Shown: positions 23,060 to 31,118, counted from the stretch's first letter. The stretch is DNA of 64,000 nucleotides from Actinomadura sp. WMMA1423 (GCF_006547145.1 NZ_CP041244.1:7068001-7132000), one strand, 5' to 3'. The notes: generated from the letters alone by a model not told the origin. A program made the numbers and translations.

Positions 23060-23692
23060 GTGGCGAGGATCGCAGCGGGCAGGCTGTCCGCCGAGCCGAG
23101 CTCGCCGGAGCAGCACGACCGGCGCGAGCGGATCCTGCGCGCCGCGTCGCGCATCGGTGCCGAGAAGTCCCTCGAACGCGTCCAGATGCACGAGGTCGCC
23201 AAGGCCGCCGGGGTCGCGATCGGCACCCTGTACCGGTACTTCCCGTCCAAGGTCCACCTGTTCACCGCGGTCATGGCCAAGCAGGTCGACCGGCTCCGCG
23301 ACCAGGTCACCGAGCCCGCGCCCGGCACGAGCCCCGAGGACGCGGTCGCCGACATGCTGGTGCAGGCCAGCCGCCACCTCATGGCGCAGCCCGTCCTGTC
23401 GACGTCGATGCTGCACGCGTCCAACACCGCGCACGCCGCGACCGTCGCCGACACCGTCCACATCGACGCCACGTTCCGGGAGATCCTCCTGCGGGCCGTG
23501 GGGATCGAGGTGCCGACCGCGCAGGACGTCACGCTCGTCCGGCTGCTGATGCAGTGCTGGTACGGCGTCCTCCAGTCGAGCCTGAACGGCCGCGCGTCCA
23601 TGGCCGACGTCGAGAGCGACATCCGCCTCGCCTGCCGGCTGCTGCTCGCACCCCGCTCGAACGCCCCGGGCGACGGCGGCGCCCACACCTGA
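23060..23692 (+). CDS. TetR-family regulator similar to KstR
   Basis: A 210-residue TetR regulator. The N-terminal helix-turn-helix (about 22-66) contains HDRRERILRAASRIG, VQMHEVAKAAGVAIGTLYRY and FPSKVHLFTAVMAKQ, which closely follow KstR, the repressor of cholesterol genes in mycobacteria and rhodococci (same GTLYRYFPSKVHL). The C-terminal ligand domain diverges more. GTG 23060 follows GGGGAGGACC. The gene is divergent from a kstD and adjacent to steroid SDR genes, so control of steroid catabolism is likely. The usual KstR box occurs only once in the window, so its operator here may be different. Confidence 0.82.
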   Translation: MARIAAGRLSAEPSSPEQHDRRERILRAASRIGAEKSLERVQMHEVAKAAGVAIGTLYRYFPSKVHLFTAVMAKQVDRLRDQVTEPAPGTSPEDAVADMLVQASRHLMAQPVLSTSMLHASNTAHAATVADTVHIDATFREILLRAVGIEVPTAQDVTLVRLLMQCWYGVLQSSLNGRASMADVESDIRLACRLLLAPRSNAPGDGGAHT

Positions 23693-23708
23693 GAGGGGAC
23701 ACCCCACC

Positions 23709-24485
23709 ATGGCACGCACCATCGCCGTCAGCGGGACGGCGTCCGGCATCGGCAGGACGCTCGCCGGGCTGCTGCGCGACCAGGGCGACACGGTCGTCGG
23801 CGTCGACCTGCGCGACGCCGACGTGTGCGCCGACCTCGGCGGCGCCGAGGGCCGGGCGCGGGCGGTCGCCGAAGTGCTGGAGGCCTGCGGCGGCACCCTG
23901 GACGGCGCCGTCGCCTGCGCCGGCGTCTCCGACTTCACCGACCTGCCCGTCAAGGTCAACTACTTCGGCGCCGTCGCCCTCATGGAGGGCCTGCGCCCCG
24001 CGCTGGCCCGCGCGGAGGCCCCGCGAGCCGCCGTCGTGGGATCGATCGCCGGCACCCACCCCGTGGACGACGCCGTCGTGCGGGCGTGCCTGGCCGGCGA
24101 CGAGCCCGCCGCGCTGGAGGCGGCGGCGAAGGTCGTGGCGGCCGGCGGGGGCTACCAGACGTACCCGTCGTCGAAGGCGGCGCTGGCCCGGTGGCTGCGC
24201 CGCGAGTGCGTCACCCCGGAGTGGGCGGGCGCGGGCATCCCGCTCAACGCGATCGCGCCGGGCGTCGTCAAGACGCCGATGACCGTCCCGCTGTTCGAGG
24301 ACGAGGCGATGCTCCAGGTGATGAACGAGGCCGTCCCGATGCCGCTGAACGGCTACGCCGACCCCGAGGTGATCGCGGAGGCCCTGCGCTGGCTGCTCTC
24401 GCCCGCCAACACCCACATGACCGGCCAGGTCGTCTACGTGGACGGCGGCGCCGAAGCCACCCTCCGCGGCCCGGACGTCTTCTGA
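23709..24485 (+). CDS. SDR, 3alpha-hydroxysteroid dehydrogenase/carbonyl reductase-like
   Basis: A 258-residue SDR. The cofactor motif is SGTASGIG (8-15) with Asp33 in GVDLRDADV, favouring NAD. NNAG is replaced by CAGVSD, which is typical of the 3alpha-HSD/CR branch. The catalytic pair is Ser in GSIAG and Tyr-x3-Lys in YPSSK, and a 28-residue insert with an acidic helix lies between them. C-terminal TGQVVYVDGGAEA is standard. Length and layout match Comamonas 3alpha-HSD. It follows the TetR gene by 16 bases, so the two are probably co-transcribed. Confidence 0.83.
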   Translation: MARTIAVSGTASGIGRTLAGLLRDQGDTVVGVDLRDADVCADLGGAEGRARAVAEVLEACGGTLDGAVACAGVSDFTDLPVKVNYFGAVALMEGLRPALARAEAPRAAVVGSIAGTHPVDDAVVRACLAGDEPAALEAAAKVVAAGGGYQTYPSSKAALARWLRRECVTPEWAGAGIPLNAIAPGVVKTPMTVPLFEDEAMLQVMNEAVPMPLNGYADPEVIAEALRWLLSPANTHMTGQVVYVDGGAEATLRGPDVF

Positions 24486-24525
24486 GCGGACGCCGGTCCG
24501 AGCGAGCCGAGGTTCTGCGCGAGAA

Positions 24526-24558
24526 ACGGCCGCTCCCCGCGCGGCGGGGAGCGGCCGT
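24526..24558. terminator. Bidirectional terminator between convergent SDR genes
   Basis: ACGGCCGCTCCCCGC (24526-24540) pairs perfectly with GCGGGGAGCGGCCGT (24544-24558) across a 3-base loop. It lies in the 83-bp gap between the convergent SDR genes ending at 24485 and 24569. Confidence 0.8.
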
Positions 24559-24568
24559 CCTGCGTGCG

Positions 24569-25489
24569 TCAGTGCTTGCTCGTGCCGGTGTCGTCGAGTG
24601 CGGCGACGCTGTAGGCGGCGTAGGTCCTGTGCGCGTCCCGTCCCTCGAAGTACGGGGTGATCTGCTCGCCGAGTTCCTCGACGGAGAAGACGCCCTCCGC
24701 GGCGGTGAACTTGTGCTCCACGGTCGGCGCGGCCATCAGCGCGACCATGTCGCCGTACACGACGAACACCTGGCCGCTGATCTTCTCGGCCGCCGGGGAC
24801 GCGAGGTAGCCGACGAACGTCCCGACCCGCTCGGGCGCCATGGAGTCGAGCCCGCCGGGGGAGGTGCCCTCGGCGAACGTCGCCTCGGTCATCGCCGTCC
24901 GGGCGCGGGGGCAGATCGCGTTGGCGCGCACCCCGTACCGGCCGAGGCCCGCCGCCGTCGACAGCGTGAGCGCGACGATGCCGGCCTTCGCCGCCGAGTA
25001 GTTCGGCTGGCCCGCCGACCCGAACAGGAACGCCTCCGACGCCGTGTTGACGACCCGGCCGTAGACCGGCCCGCCCGCGGCCTTGCTGGCGGCCCGCCAG
25101 TGCACGGCGGCCGCCCGCGACACCGACGCGTGGCCCTTCAGGTGGACGTGGATGACGTCGTCCCAGTCCGACTCCGACAGGTTGAACAGCATCTTGTCGC
25201 GCAGCACGCCCGCGTTGTTCACCAGGACGTCCAGCGAACCGAAGGTGTCGACGGCCGCCGACACGAGCGTGTCGCCCATCGACCAGTCGCCGACGTCCCC
25301 GGTCACCGCGACTGCCTGACCCCCGGCCTGCTTGATCTCGGCGACGACCTCCTCGGCGGCGGGCCCCATGTCGTTGACGACGACGTTGGCGCCCCGCGCG
25401 GCCAGGGCAAGGGCCTCGCAGCGGCCCAGCCCCGCGCCCGCGCCGGTGACGACGGCGGTACTGCCCGCCAGGGAGAGGTCAGCGTTCAT
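24569..25489 (-). CDS. hsd4A: 17beta-hydroxysteroid / 3-hydroxyacyl-CoA dehydrogenase (Hsd4A-like)
   Basis: A 306-residue SDR that tracks mycobacterial Hsd4A (Rv3502c-type). Landmarks are VVTGAGAGLGRCEALALA, VVVNDMG, NNAGVLRDKMLFN, VHLKGHASVSRAAAVHWR, GRVVNTASEA, YSAAK, YGVRANAICPRARTAMTE and GQVFVVYG. Hsd4A oxidises the 22-hydroxyacyl-CoA side chain and can act on 17beta-hydroxysteroids. ATG 25489 follows GGAGG with good spacing. A copy of the 15-bp palindrome lies about 75 bases upstream. The C-terminal tail after about 230 (EHKFTAAEGVFS...YFEGRDAHRTY) is also characteristic. Confidence 0.86.
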   Translation of the reverse strand: MNADLSLAGSTAVVTGAGAGLGRCEALALAARGANVVVNDMGPAAEEVVAEIKQAGGQAVAVTGDVGDWSMGDTLVSAAVDTFGSLDVLVNNAGVLRDKMLFNLSESDWDDVIHVHLKGHASVSRAAAVHWRAASKAAGGPVYGRVVNTASEAFLFGSAGQPNYSAAKAGIVALTLSTAAGLGRYGVRANAICPRARTAMTEATFAEGTSPGGLDSMAPERVGTFVGYLASPAAEKISGQVFVVYGDMVALMAAPTVEHKFTAAEGVFSVEELGEQITPYFEGRDAHRTYAAYSVAALDDTGTSKH

Positions 25490-25563
25490 AGGGGCCTCCG
25501 GGTCGGTCTTCGAGAACGTCCGCCGGGAGGCTAGTACGCGTTCCAGCCCACCCGCCCGCCCCA

Positions 25564-25578
25564 TCCCGCTGAGCGGAT
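25564..25578. promoter_or_regulatory. 15-bp palindrome copy upstream of hsd4A
   Basis: TCCCGCTGAGCGGAT keeps the full left half and core of the family consensus, 75 bases upstream of the hsd4A start. Confidence 0.55.
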
Positions 25579-25607
25579 GCCCGCAGGTCGTGTGAACGCA
25601 GGGCGGC

Positions 25608-25952
25608 TCACCAGGTGGACGGGAACATGCGGTGCTTGAGGAGCAGGTCGATCCGCTCGGCCGCCGCCTCGGCGTCTGCGCAGGGCATCAGGTAGCCGAA
25701 CCGTCCGCGCTGGGCCCGGTGGTATGCCCAGCCGCCCGGAACGGCCCGCACACTCACCACGACCCCGACGTCCTCGGCGACCCCGCTCGCATAGATCCAG
25801 AGCAGCGGCACCGGCAGTGGAAACTCCTCGGGCTCGTAGAGTCGGACGCACCGCCACCCTCGCGCCCTGGCCGCCCGGGCGAGCATTTCCAGGAGCCGGA
25901 CCGCCGTCCTCTGCCCTCGGCGGGTACGCCACCTCAGCAGAAGCCGCCGCAT
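25608..25952 (-). CDS. Small conserved-looking protein coupled to an anti-sigma-type ATPase
   Basis: A 114-residue protein whose ATG overlaps the TAA of the upstream ATPase gene (TAATG). It has a very basic N-terminus (MRRLLLRWRTRRGQR), an amphipathic helix, a hydrophobic strand LPVPLLWIYASG and a C-terminal part with AYHRAQRGRFGYLMPCADAEAAAERIDLLLKHR. The layout suggests a small alpha/beta domain. It is not assigned to a family I can name. Coupling to the ATPase and nearness to the XRE/DUF397 pair suggest a regulatory role. Confidence 0.68.
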   Translation of the reverse strand: MRRLLLRWRTRRGQRTAVRLLEMLARAARARGWRCVRLYEPEEFPLPVPLLWIYASGVAEDVGVVVSVRAVPGGWAYHRAQRGRFGYLMPCADAEAAAERIDLLLKHRMFPSTW

Positions 25953-26401
25953 TAGAAGGCCACCCTCGCCCACACCCACTTCCCGTAGGGATCGGTCTTG
26001 GTGACCCCGCACTCTGCGGCCAGCGCCTGCACGATCGGCAGCCCCCGGCCCCGCGTCCCGTCCTCGTGTCCTGGTTGGAGTGCTCGCGCGTCCGGGACGA
26101 TGTCCTCCAGGGACAGTTCGGTGATCGGACGCAGTACGGGCATGGCATCGGACGAGTCCCATACCGCGAGCAGGACGGTTCGCACCTCTCGTGTGAACCT
26201 GACCCGAATCTCCTGATAAAGGGTGGCCTCCACTGCATTGGCGACCAATTCCCCAGCCACCTGGTAAACGTCCCCGGCGATCCCGGTATGCCCCCATTCG
26301 CGAAGCCGAGCCCCCGCCATCGTCCGCACCAGCCCCGCCGTAGACCGCGCCGCAAGACAACGAATGTCTAGCTCGCCCGAATTAGCGGTACTCATGCCCA
26401 T
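25952..26401 (-). CDS. HATPase_c_2 (RsbW/AbaA-type) ATP-binding protein
   Basis: A 149-residue protein with the GHKL ATPase fold of anti-sigma kinases and AbaA-like regulators. The N box is in YQVAGELVANAVEATL, the G1-like region in VLLAVWDSSDAMP and the G2 box in GRGLPIVQALAAECGV. It lacks a phospho-acceptor domain. ATG 26401 follows an AGGGGGC site. It is divergent from an XRE-DUF5753 gene and upstream-coupled to a 114-residue protein. In Streptomyces such ATPases cluster with XRE and DUF397 genes (whiJ/abaA type) that affect development and antibiotic production. Confidence 0.8.
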   Translation of the reverse strand: MGMSTANSGELDIRCLAARSTAGLVRTMAGARLREWGHTGIAGDVYQVAGELVANAVEATLYQEIRVRFTREVRTVLLAVWDSSDAMPVLRPITELSLEDIVPDARALQPGHEDGTRGRGLPIVQALAAECGVTKTDPYGKWVWARVAF

Positions 26402-26501
26402 ATCTGCCCCCTTTTTTTCTGTCTGTTCCAGGGGCAGAGTTACGCGGTCCTGTTTAAAGTGTGGGGTATTCGTGGACGCCGTGTACTTCGGGAGGCTGGT
26501 C

Positions 26502-27311
26502 ATGGCACCCATGCCGGGAATTGATCCTGAGGAGTCGCTCTGGTCTTGGTTGGCCTTCGACCTGCGCTTCTATCGGGAAGGCAGGGGATTGACACAAGCC
26601 GAGGTAGGCAAGATCCTTGGTGTCACAAAGCAGCAGGTACACAACCTCGAAAGTGGCATCCGAAAGCCCAACAAGATGCAGGCCCAAACTCTGGACGCGG
26701 CGTGGGGCACGGGCGGGCACTTCGCTCGGCTGCGCAAGTTCGCTGAGGAGGGGCATGATCGAAACTGGTTCAGGACCTTCGTCCTCTACGAGGCCAGGGC
26801 GCGCGTGATCAAGGCCTACACCTCATCGATCATTCATGGGTTGCTGCAAACCCCGGACTACGCGCGAGCGCTGCTCGTTGCCGGCCACATAGGCGATGTG
26901 GAGACCGCGCTCGCCGCCCGCATGTCACGGCAAGAAGTGCTGAGGGGAGAGCGCCCCACGGAGATGTGGGTCCTTGTCAACGAGAGCGCTCTGGAGCAGC
27001 CGGTCGGAGGTCCATCGGTGATGCGAGGCCAGTTGGCTCATCTCTTGGCCGTTAGTTGCTGGCCTAATGTCGTTTTGCGGGCAGTCCCGCGACGGGTTGG
27101 TGCGCACATGGGCTTGGACGGATCTTTCACACTCATCTCGACCAAGAGCGAGAGGGTCGCCTATCTCGAAGCGTTCGGCGGTGGGAGGTTGGCACAGGAG
27201 TCCGCAGAGGTGGCCGACTTCGCGTTACGGTTCGACCGCATCGGGGCGGACGCGTTGTCCCGAACTGACAGCAGAATGCTGATCGAGCGAAAATTGGAGG
27301 GCGCAGTATGA
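26502..27311 (+). CDS. XRE-family regulator with DUF5753 (WhiJ-like)
   Basis: A 269-residue regulator. An N-terminal XRE helix-turn-helix spans about 15-70 (GLTQAEVGKILGVTKQQVHN) and a C-terminal DUF5753 domain about 85-265 (IHGLLQTPDYARALL, MSRQEVL, VLRAVPRRVGAHMGLDGSFTL). GGAGG six bases before ATG 26502 fixes the start; earlier in-frame codons would overlap the divergent promoter. It is coupled to a DUF397 gene (ATGA). Such XRE/DUF397 pairs are common in actinomycetes, and some behave like toxin-antitoxin systems. Local G+C content is lower than in the catabolic genes. Confidence 0.85.
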   Translation: MAPMPGIDPEESLWSWLAFDLRFYREGRGLTQAEVGKILGVTKQQVHNLESGIRKPNKMQAQTLDAAWGTGGHFARLRKFAEEGHDRNWFRTFVLYEARARVIKAYTSSIIHGLLQTPDYARALLVAGHIGDVETALAARMSRQEVLRGERPTEMWVLVNESALEQPVGGPSVMRGQLAHLLAVSCWPNVVLRAVPRRVGAHMGLDGSFTLISTKSERVAYLEAFGGGRLAQESAEVADFALRFDRIGADALSRTDSRMLIERKLEGAV

Positions 27312-27496
27312 GTCAGTTGTGGCGAAAGGCGAGCCGGAGCAACACCCAAGGAAATGAATGCGTGGAGGTCGCCGATCTCGGTGGTGGCGTCGGAATGCGG
27401 GATAGCAAAGCGCCAGAGGCCGGTCACCTCGTCCTCACACCGGAGGCGTTCGGGCTGCTGGTGGACCGCTTGAAGCGAGGCGATCAGGTTTCTTGA
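27308..27496 (+). CDS. DUF397 small protein
   Basis: A 62-residue DUF397 protein with the usual landmarks: LWRKASRSNTQGNECVEVA near the N-terminus, then MRDSKAPE and a helix with LTPEAFGLLVDRLKRG. The ATG overlaps the stop of the XRE gene (ATGA) and is preceded by GGAGGG. DUF397 proteins act as partners of the adjacent XRE regulator in the WhiJ-like and Scr-type systems. The exact role here is not known. Confidence 0.85.
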   Translation: MSQLWRKASRSNTQGNECVEVADLGGGVGMRDSKAPEAGHLVLTPEAFGLLVDRLKRGDQVS

Positions 27497-27565
27497 CCGC
27501 CATTCGACGGTGAGCCTCGGCCGTGGCCGGGGCGCAGCCGGGCAGGGCGGGGGACCGTTTCGGGG

Positions 27566-28183
27566 GTGACTTTCGTGGGGGCGCGGTTGTTCTTGGGGTC
27601 GGCTGGGTTGGGGGCCTTGCGTGGCTGGTTGGGGGCGCTGCCGGTGGCGGTGCGGCGGGCGGTGCTCGTACCCACGGCGGCGAATCCGCTGCCGTCCGCC
27701 CCTTTCGTCCGTGCCGCCGCCGACCTGCTCAAGGCCGAGGGGCTGGCGGTGGACCTCCTCGATCTCGAACGCGCCGCTGGTGACGACGTCCGGCGCGTGC
27801 TGGACGGGGTTCAGGTCGTCTTCATCACTGGTGGATACCCCGTGTTCCTGCTGGAGCATGTCCGTCGCAGCGGGTTCGATCGTGTAGCCGCGCCCGCTGT
27901 CGCCAGCGGGTCGTTGGCCTACGTGGGGATCTCCGCCGGAGCGGCTCTTGCCGGGCCGAACATGCGGCCGCTGCAAGGCGCCGACGACCCCGGAACCGTC
28001 GACTCCACCACCGGGCTCGGCCTGGTTCCGTTCGTCGTGCTGCCCCATCGGAACCGGGGGAGAGCCGCGCGGCACGACCGTCTGGCCGGCGACCCCGCCC
28101 AGACATGGCCCGTGATCTCGATCAGCGATGACCAGGCCGTCACCGTGACCGGCGACGCCGTCATGATCCTTGATTCGGGCTGA
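27566..28183 (+). CDS. Peptidase S51 (dipeptidase E)-like protein
   Basis: A 205-residue protein of the S51 peptidase/cyanophycinase-like fold. It shows LFLGSAG near the start, AVLVPTAAN (32-40), FITGGYPVFLLEHV (86-99), the nucleophile elbow GISAGAALAG with Ser123, and VLPHRNRG with His161. In peptidase E a Ser and a His at these places are catalytic, and the enzyme hydrolyses Asp-X dipeptides. The start is GTG 27566. It is a single gene with its own 69-bp upstream gap; no operon link to the neighbours is evident. Confidence 0.78.
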   Translation: MTFVGARLFLGSAGLGALRGWLGALPVAVRRAVLVPTAANPLPSAPFVRAAADLLKAEGLAVDLLDLERAAGDDVRRVLDGVQVVFITGGYPVFLLEHVRRSGFDRVAAPAVASGSLAYVGISAGAALAGPNMRPLQGADDPGTVDSTTGLGLVPFVVLPHRNRGRAARHDRLAGDPAQTWPVISISDDQAVTVTGDAVMILDSG

Positions 28184-28203
28184 ACCGTCCGGGGGTGGGG
28201 ACC

Positions 28204-28710
28204 TTACTCGGGCCAGCCGTCGGGGTTCATGCAGCTTTCGCGGGAGATGCCCGAGCCGGTGTCGGGGAACGTTCCGAAGCGTTCGTGGTGGACGTGGGCG
28301 AAGAAGTAGCACATCGATTCGCAGTCGGCGTCCAGGATGGCGACGCGGGGGTCCGCGGCGACGGCCGTGTAGAAGTCGCGGCCCATGGCGACGATGAAGC
28401 CGCGCGCGTAGAGGAAGCCGTCGTCGGAGCCGTCCGTCACCTCGTGGACGTCGGCGCGGTCGATGTCGTGGAGGAGACGCTCGCACACCCGGTCGAGGTC
28501 GATCAGCTCGTCGGCGGGCAGGTCGCGGGCGGCGGCTTCGAGGTTGCCGAGGAACGCGTCCAGGGCCTTCTCGACCACGGAGTTCTCGGGCATCTCCCAG
28601 GCGTCCGCTGACGGGTCCCGGGTGGTGAGGGCCCGCCGTGCCGCACCGACCTCGGCGCCCAGCGGCGCCCACGCGGTTTCGATCAGATCCCAGAATCGCT
28701 CTTCGGTCAT
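28204..28710 (-). CDS. DUF4240 protein
   Basis: A 168-residue cytoplasmic acidic protein of the DUF4240 family, recognised from the N-terminal FWDLIETAW and the helical layout with LIDLDRVCERLLHDI, a DGFLYARGFIVAMGRDFY segment and YFFAHVHHERFG. DUF4240 proteins occur widely in actinomycetes, often near toxin or nucleic-acid-related genes; no function is established. It is divergent from an AAA ATPase across a 112-bp gap that contains a perfect 27-bp inverted repeat, so the two may be co-regulated. Confidence 0.75.
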   Translation of the reverse strand: MTEERFWDLIETAWAPLGAEVGAARRALTTRDPSADAWEMPENSVVEKALDAFLGNLEAAARDLPADELIDLDRVCERLLHDIDRADVHEVTDGSDDGFLYARGFIVAMGRDFYTAVAADPRVAILDADCESMCYFFAHVHHERFGTFPDTGSGISRESCMNPDGWPE

Positions 28711-28770
28711 GGCGGTACCCAACCAGGAGCCGCCGACAGTCCACCGGGGGCGGCTATCTTGGTAGCCTCG

Positions 28771-28797
28771 ATCTATGTAGATAGAATCTACATAGAT
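28771..28797. promoter_or_regulatory. Perfect 27-bp operator-like palindrome
   Basis: ATCTATGTAGAT (28771-28782) and ATCTACATAGAT (28786-28797) are perfect 12-bp inverted arms around AGA. It lies between the divergent DUF4240 and ATPase genes, 26 bases before the ATPase start. It is strikingly A+T-rich in this genome and probably overlaps a promoter. Confidence 0.75.
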
Positions 28798-28822
28798 TCG
28801 TGCTACATGGCTTGGGGGTGCG

Positions 28823-30244
28823 GTGTTCATCGGTAGGAGGGCCGAGCTGGCGCTGCTGGGCAAGCGTTTGGAGCGGGTCGCGGCTGCGGGGGCCGGGGTG
28901 GCGGTGGCCTTGCGCGGGCGGCGTCAGGTCGGCAAGTCGCGGCTCGTGCAGGAGTTCTGCGACCGCGCCGGGGTGCCTTATCTGTTCTCCGCCGCCACCA
29001 AGGGGGCGTCGCCTGTCGAGGCGGTGGCCGCGTTCACGCGTGACCTCAGGGAATCGTCGCTGCCGAGCGAGCCCGACCTCGTCCCTCGGCTGGACGGCGG
29101 CAACTGGCCCGACGCGTTCAGGGTCCTGGCGTCGGCGCTGCCGGAGACACCGTCCATCGTCGTGCTGGACGAACTGCCGTGGCTCGCCGAGCAGGACCCC
29201 GTGTTCGACGGTGCGCTCCAGACGGCGTGGGATCGGCTGCTGTCGTCCAAACCCGTCCTGCTCCTGCTCCTGGGCAGCGACCTTCACATGATGGAGCGCC
29301 TCACCGCGTACGACCGCCCGTTCTACGGGCGGGCCGACAACCTGGTGCTCGGTCCGCTGAACCCGGCCGACGTGGGCCGGGCGCTCGGACTCGGCGCCGC
29401 CGACGCCATCGACGCGCACCTGGTCTCCGGAGGGTTGCCGGGCATCGTCCGGACCTGGCCCCATGCCGTGCCCGCGCTGGAGTTCATGCGGGACGAGTGC
29501 GCGGACCCGGCGGCCGCCCTGTTCAGCGTCCCGGAGGCGTCCCTCCTGGCGGAGTTCCCCAACCCCGACACGGCGCGGCGCGTGCTGGAGGCCATCGGCT
29601 CCGGCGACCGGACGCACGCCAACATCGCCGCGGCGGCCGGGGGGCGAGGCGGGGCGCTCCCCTCCGGGACCCTGTCGCCCCTCCTGCGCCGGTTGACGGC
29701 GGAGAAGCACGTCCTCGCCGAGGAGCACCCCCTCTCCACGCGACCGGGCAAGCCCGCCCTGTACCGGATCGCCGACAGCAACCTGCGCCTCTACCTGGCG
29801 GTGCTCCGGGCGGCCCACGAGCAGGCCCGCAGGGGACGGCCGGAAGCGGGTTTCCGCCTGATCGAACGCCGCTGGACGTCCTGGCGGGGCCGGGCCGTCG
29901 AACCGCTCGTCCGGCAGGCGCTCGAGCTGTCGGACCTGCCCTGGCCGGACGTCGGCGCGGTCGGCGGCTGGTGGAACCGCCGGTTCGATCCGGAGGTCGA
30001 CCTCGTCGGCGCCGACCGCGCGCCCGTGGCGGGCCGGATCCACTTCGCCGGCTCGATCAAGTGGCTCAACGGTCCGTTCGACGACCGAGACCTGGCGAGC
30101 CTCCGCCGGGGCGCCGCCGAGGTGCCCGGCCTGGACCCGGCGACCGGGGGTCTCGTCGTGGTGTCCCTCTCCGGCACGGATATCACCGGCGACGTCTCTC
30201 TGAGCTGGGGCCCGGACGAGGTGCTGGGAGCCTGGAGCCGGTAG
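28823..30244 (+). CDS. Archaeal-type AAA ATPase with DUF234-like C-terminus
   Basis: A 473-residue STAND/AAA-type ATPase. It starts FIGRRAELALLGKRLE, has Walker A in RGRRQVGKSRLVQEF (about 32-46), Walker B in SIVVLDELPWLAE (about 110-122), and a sensor region LLLLLGSDLHMMERL. The C-terminal half contains a winged-helix part (about 270-310) and a DUF234-like nuclease-type domain with WNRRFDPEVDLVGAD and GSIKW, resembling the D-x-n-(D/E)xK pattern of PD-(D/E)xK folds. The start is GTG 28823. Members are common in archaea and anaerobes and their role is unsolved. It is probably controlled by the 27-bp palindrome. Confidence 0.82.
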   Translation: MFIGRRAELALLGKRLERVAAAGAGVAVALRGRRQVGKSRLVQEFCDRAGVPYLFSAATKGASPVEAVAAFTRDLRESSLPSEPDLVPRLDGGNWPDAFRVLASALPETPSIVVLDELPWLAEQDPVFDGALQTAWDRLLSSKPVLLLLLGSDLHMMERLTAYDRPFYGRADNLVLGPLNPADVGRALGLGAADAIDAHLVSGGLPGIVRTWPHAVPALEFMRDECADPAAALFSVPEASLLAEFPNPDTARRVLEAIGSGDRTHANIAAAAGGRGGALPSGTLSPLLRRLTAEKHVLAEEHPLSTRPGKPALYRIADSNLRLYLAVLRAAHEQARRGRPEAGFRLIERRWTSWRGRAVEPLVRQALELSDLPWPDVGAVGGWWNRRFDPEVDLVGADRAPVAGRIHFAGSIKWLNGPFDDRDLASLRRGAAEVPGLDPATGGLVVVSLSGTDITGDVSLSWGPDEVLGAWSR

Positions 30245-30326
30245 GCGCGAGGCGCGCCGATGTCACTTTTTCCGAGCCTGGGCAGTCGTGAGGGGCAACT
30301 ACACGGCGGAGTCGCTTGGAGGAGTC

Positions 30327-31118
30327 ATGGCATCGGTCATCCTGGTCACCGGCGGGACGGGCACGCTCGGGCGGCAGGTCGTGCCGCGGTTGCGGGACGC
30401 CGGGCGGGGCGTGCGGGTGCTCAGCAGGAGCGCGCGCGAGCCCGCCGGCGGCGTCGAGTACGTGACGGGCGACCTGCTCAAGGACGAGGGGGTCGACGCC
30501 GCGATGGACGGCGTCGAGACCGTCATGCACCTCGCGGGCGCCAGCAAGGGCGATGACGTGGTCGCGCGGAACCTGGTGCGCGCCGCGACGCGGGCCGGGG
30601 TGCGGCACATCGTGCTCATCTCGGTCATCGGGGCCGACAGCGTGCCGCTGGCCTGGCTCAAGACCCAGCTGGAGACGGAGTGTGCCGTGGCCGAGTCGGG
30701 CGTTCCGTACACGATCCTGCGGGCCGCGCAGTTCCACGACCTGGTGTTCAAGGTGGTGCAGGGGATGGCGAAGTCCCCGGTGGTCCCGGTCCCGGGCGGG
30801 CTGCGCTTCCAGCCGGTGGACGCGCGGGACGTCGCGCAGCGCCTCGTGGAACTCGCTCTCGGCGAGCCCGCCGGCCGAGTCCCTGACCTGGCCGGTCCCG
30901 CGGTCCACCCGATCGGCGCGCTCATCCGCGGTTACCTGAAGGCGACCGGCAAGCGCCGCGCGACGATGCCCGTCCGCATCCCCGGGAAGGCCGGGCGCGC
31001 CTACCGAGCGGGCGACAACCTCTCCATCGAGGGCGCCGAGCGGGGCGCGCGCACCTGGGAGGACTTCCTTGACGAGCGGCTCGGACGCCCCGCTCACCTC
31101 GGGGCCGCGGCCGGCTGA
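30327..31118 (+). CDS. NmrA/atypical SDR NAD(P)-binding protein
   Basis: A 263-residue atypical short-chain dehydrogenase of the NAD(P)H-binding (NmrA-like) group. It has VTGGTGTLGRQVVPRL (8-23), VRVLSRSAREP, VEYVTGDLL, HLAGASKGDD, then ISVIGADSVPLAWLK and PYTILRAAQFHDLV. There is no canonical YxxxK pair; the YT in PYTILRA is the family counterpart. Such proteins bind NADP and act as reductases or redox sensors. ATG 30327 has GGAGG six bases upstream. It appears monocistronic. Confidence 0.82.
   Translation: MASVILVTGGTGTLGRQVVPRLRDAGRGVRVLSRSAREPAGGVEYVTGDLLKDEGVDAAMDGVETVMHLAGASKGDDVVARNLVRAATRAGVRHIVLISVIGADSVPLAWLKTQLETECAVAESGVPYTILRAAQFHDLVFKVVQGMAKSPVVPVPGGLRFQPVDARDVAQRLVELALGEPAGRVPDLAGPAVHPIGALIRGYLKATGKRRATMPVRIPGKAGRAYRAGDNLSIEGAERGARTWEDFLDERLGRPAHLGAAAG

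Noticed and set aside
21293..23959. Open frame of 888 codons antisense to the TetR gene and across kstD2
   Set aside because: A wrong-frame extension; kstD2 has a clear ATG at 22869 in another frame and the TetR gene is well supported.
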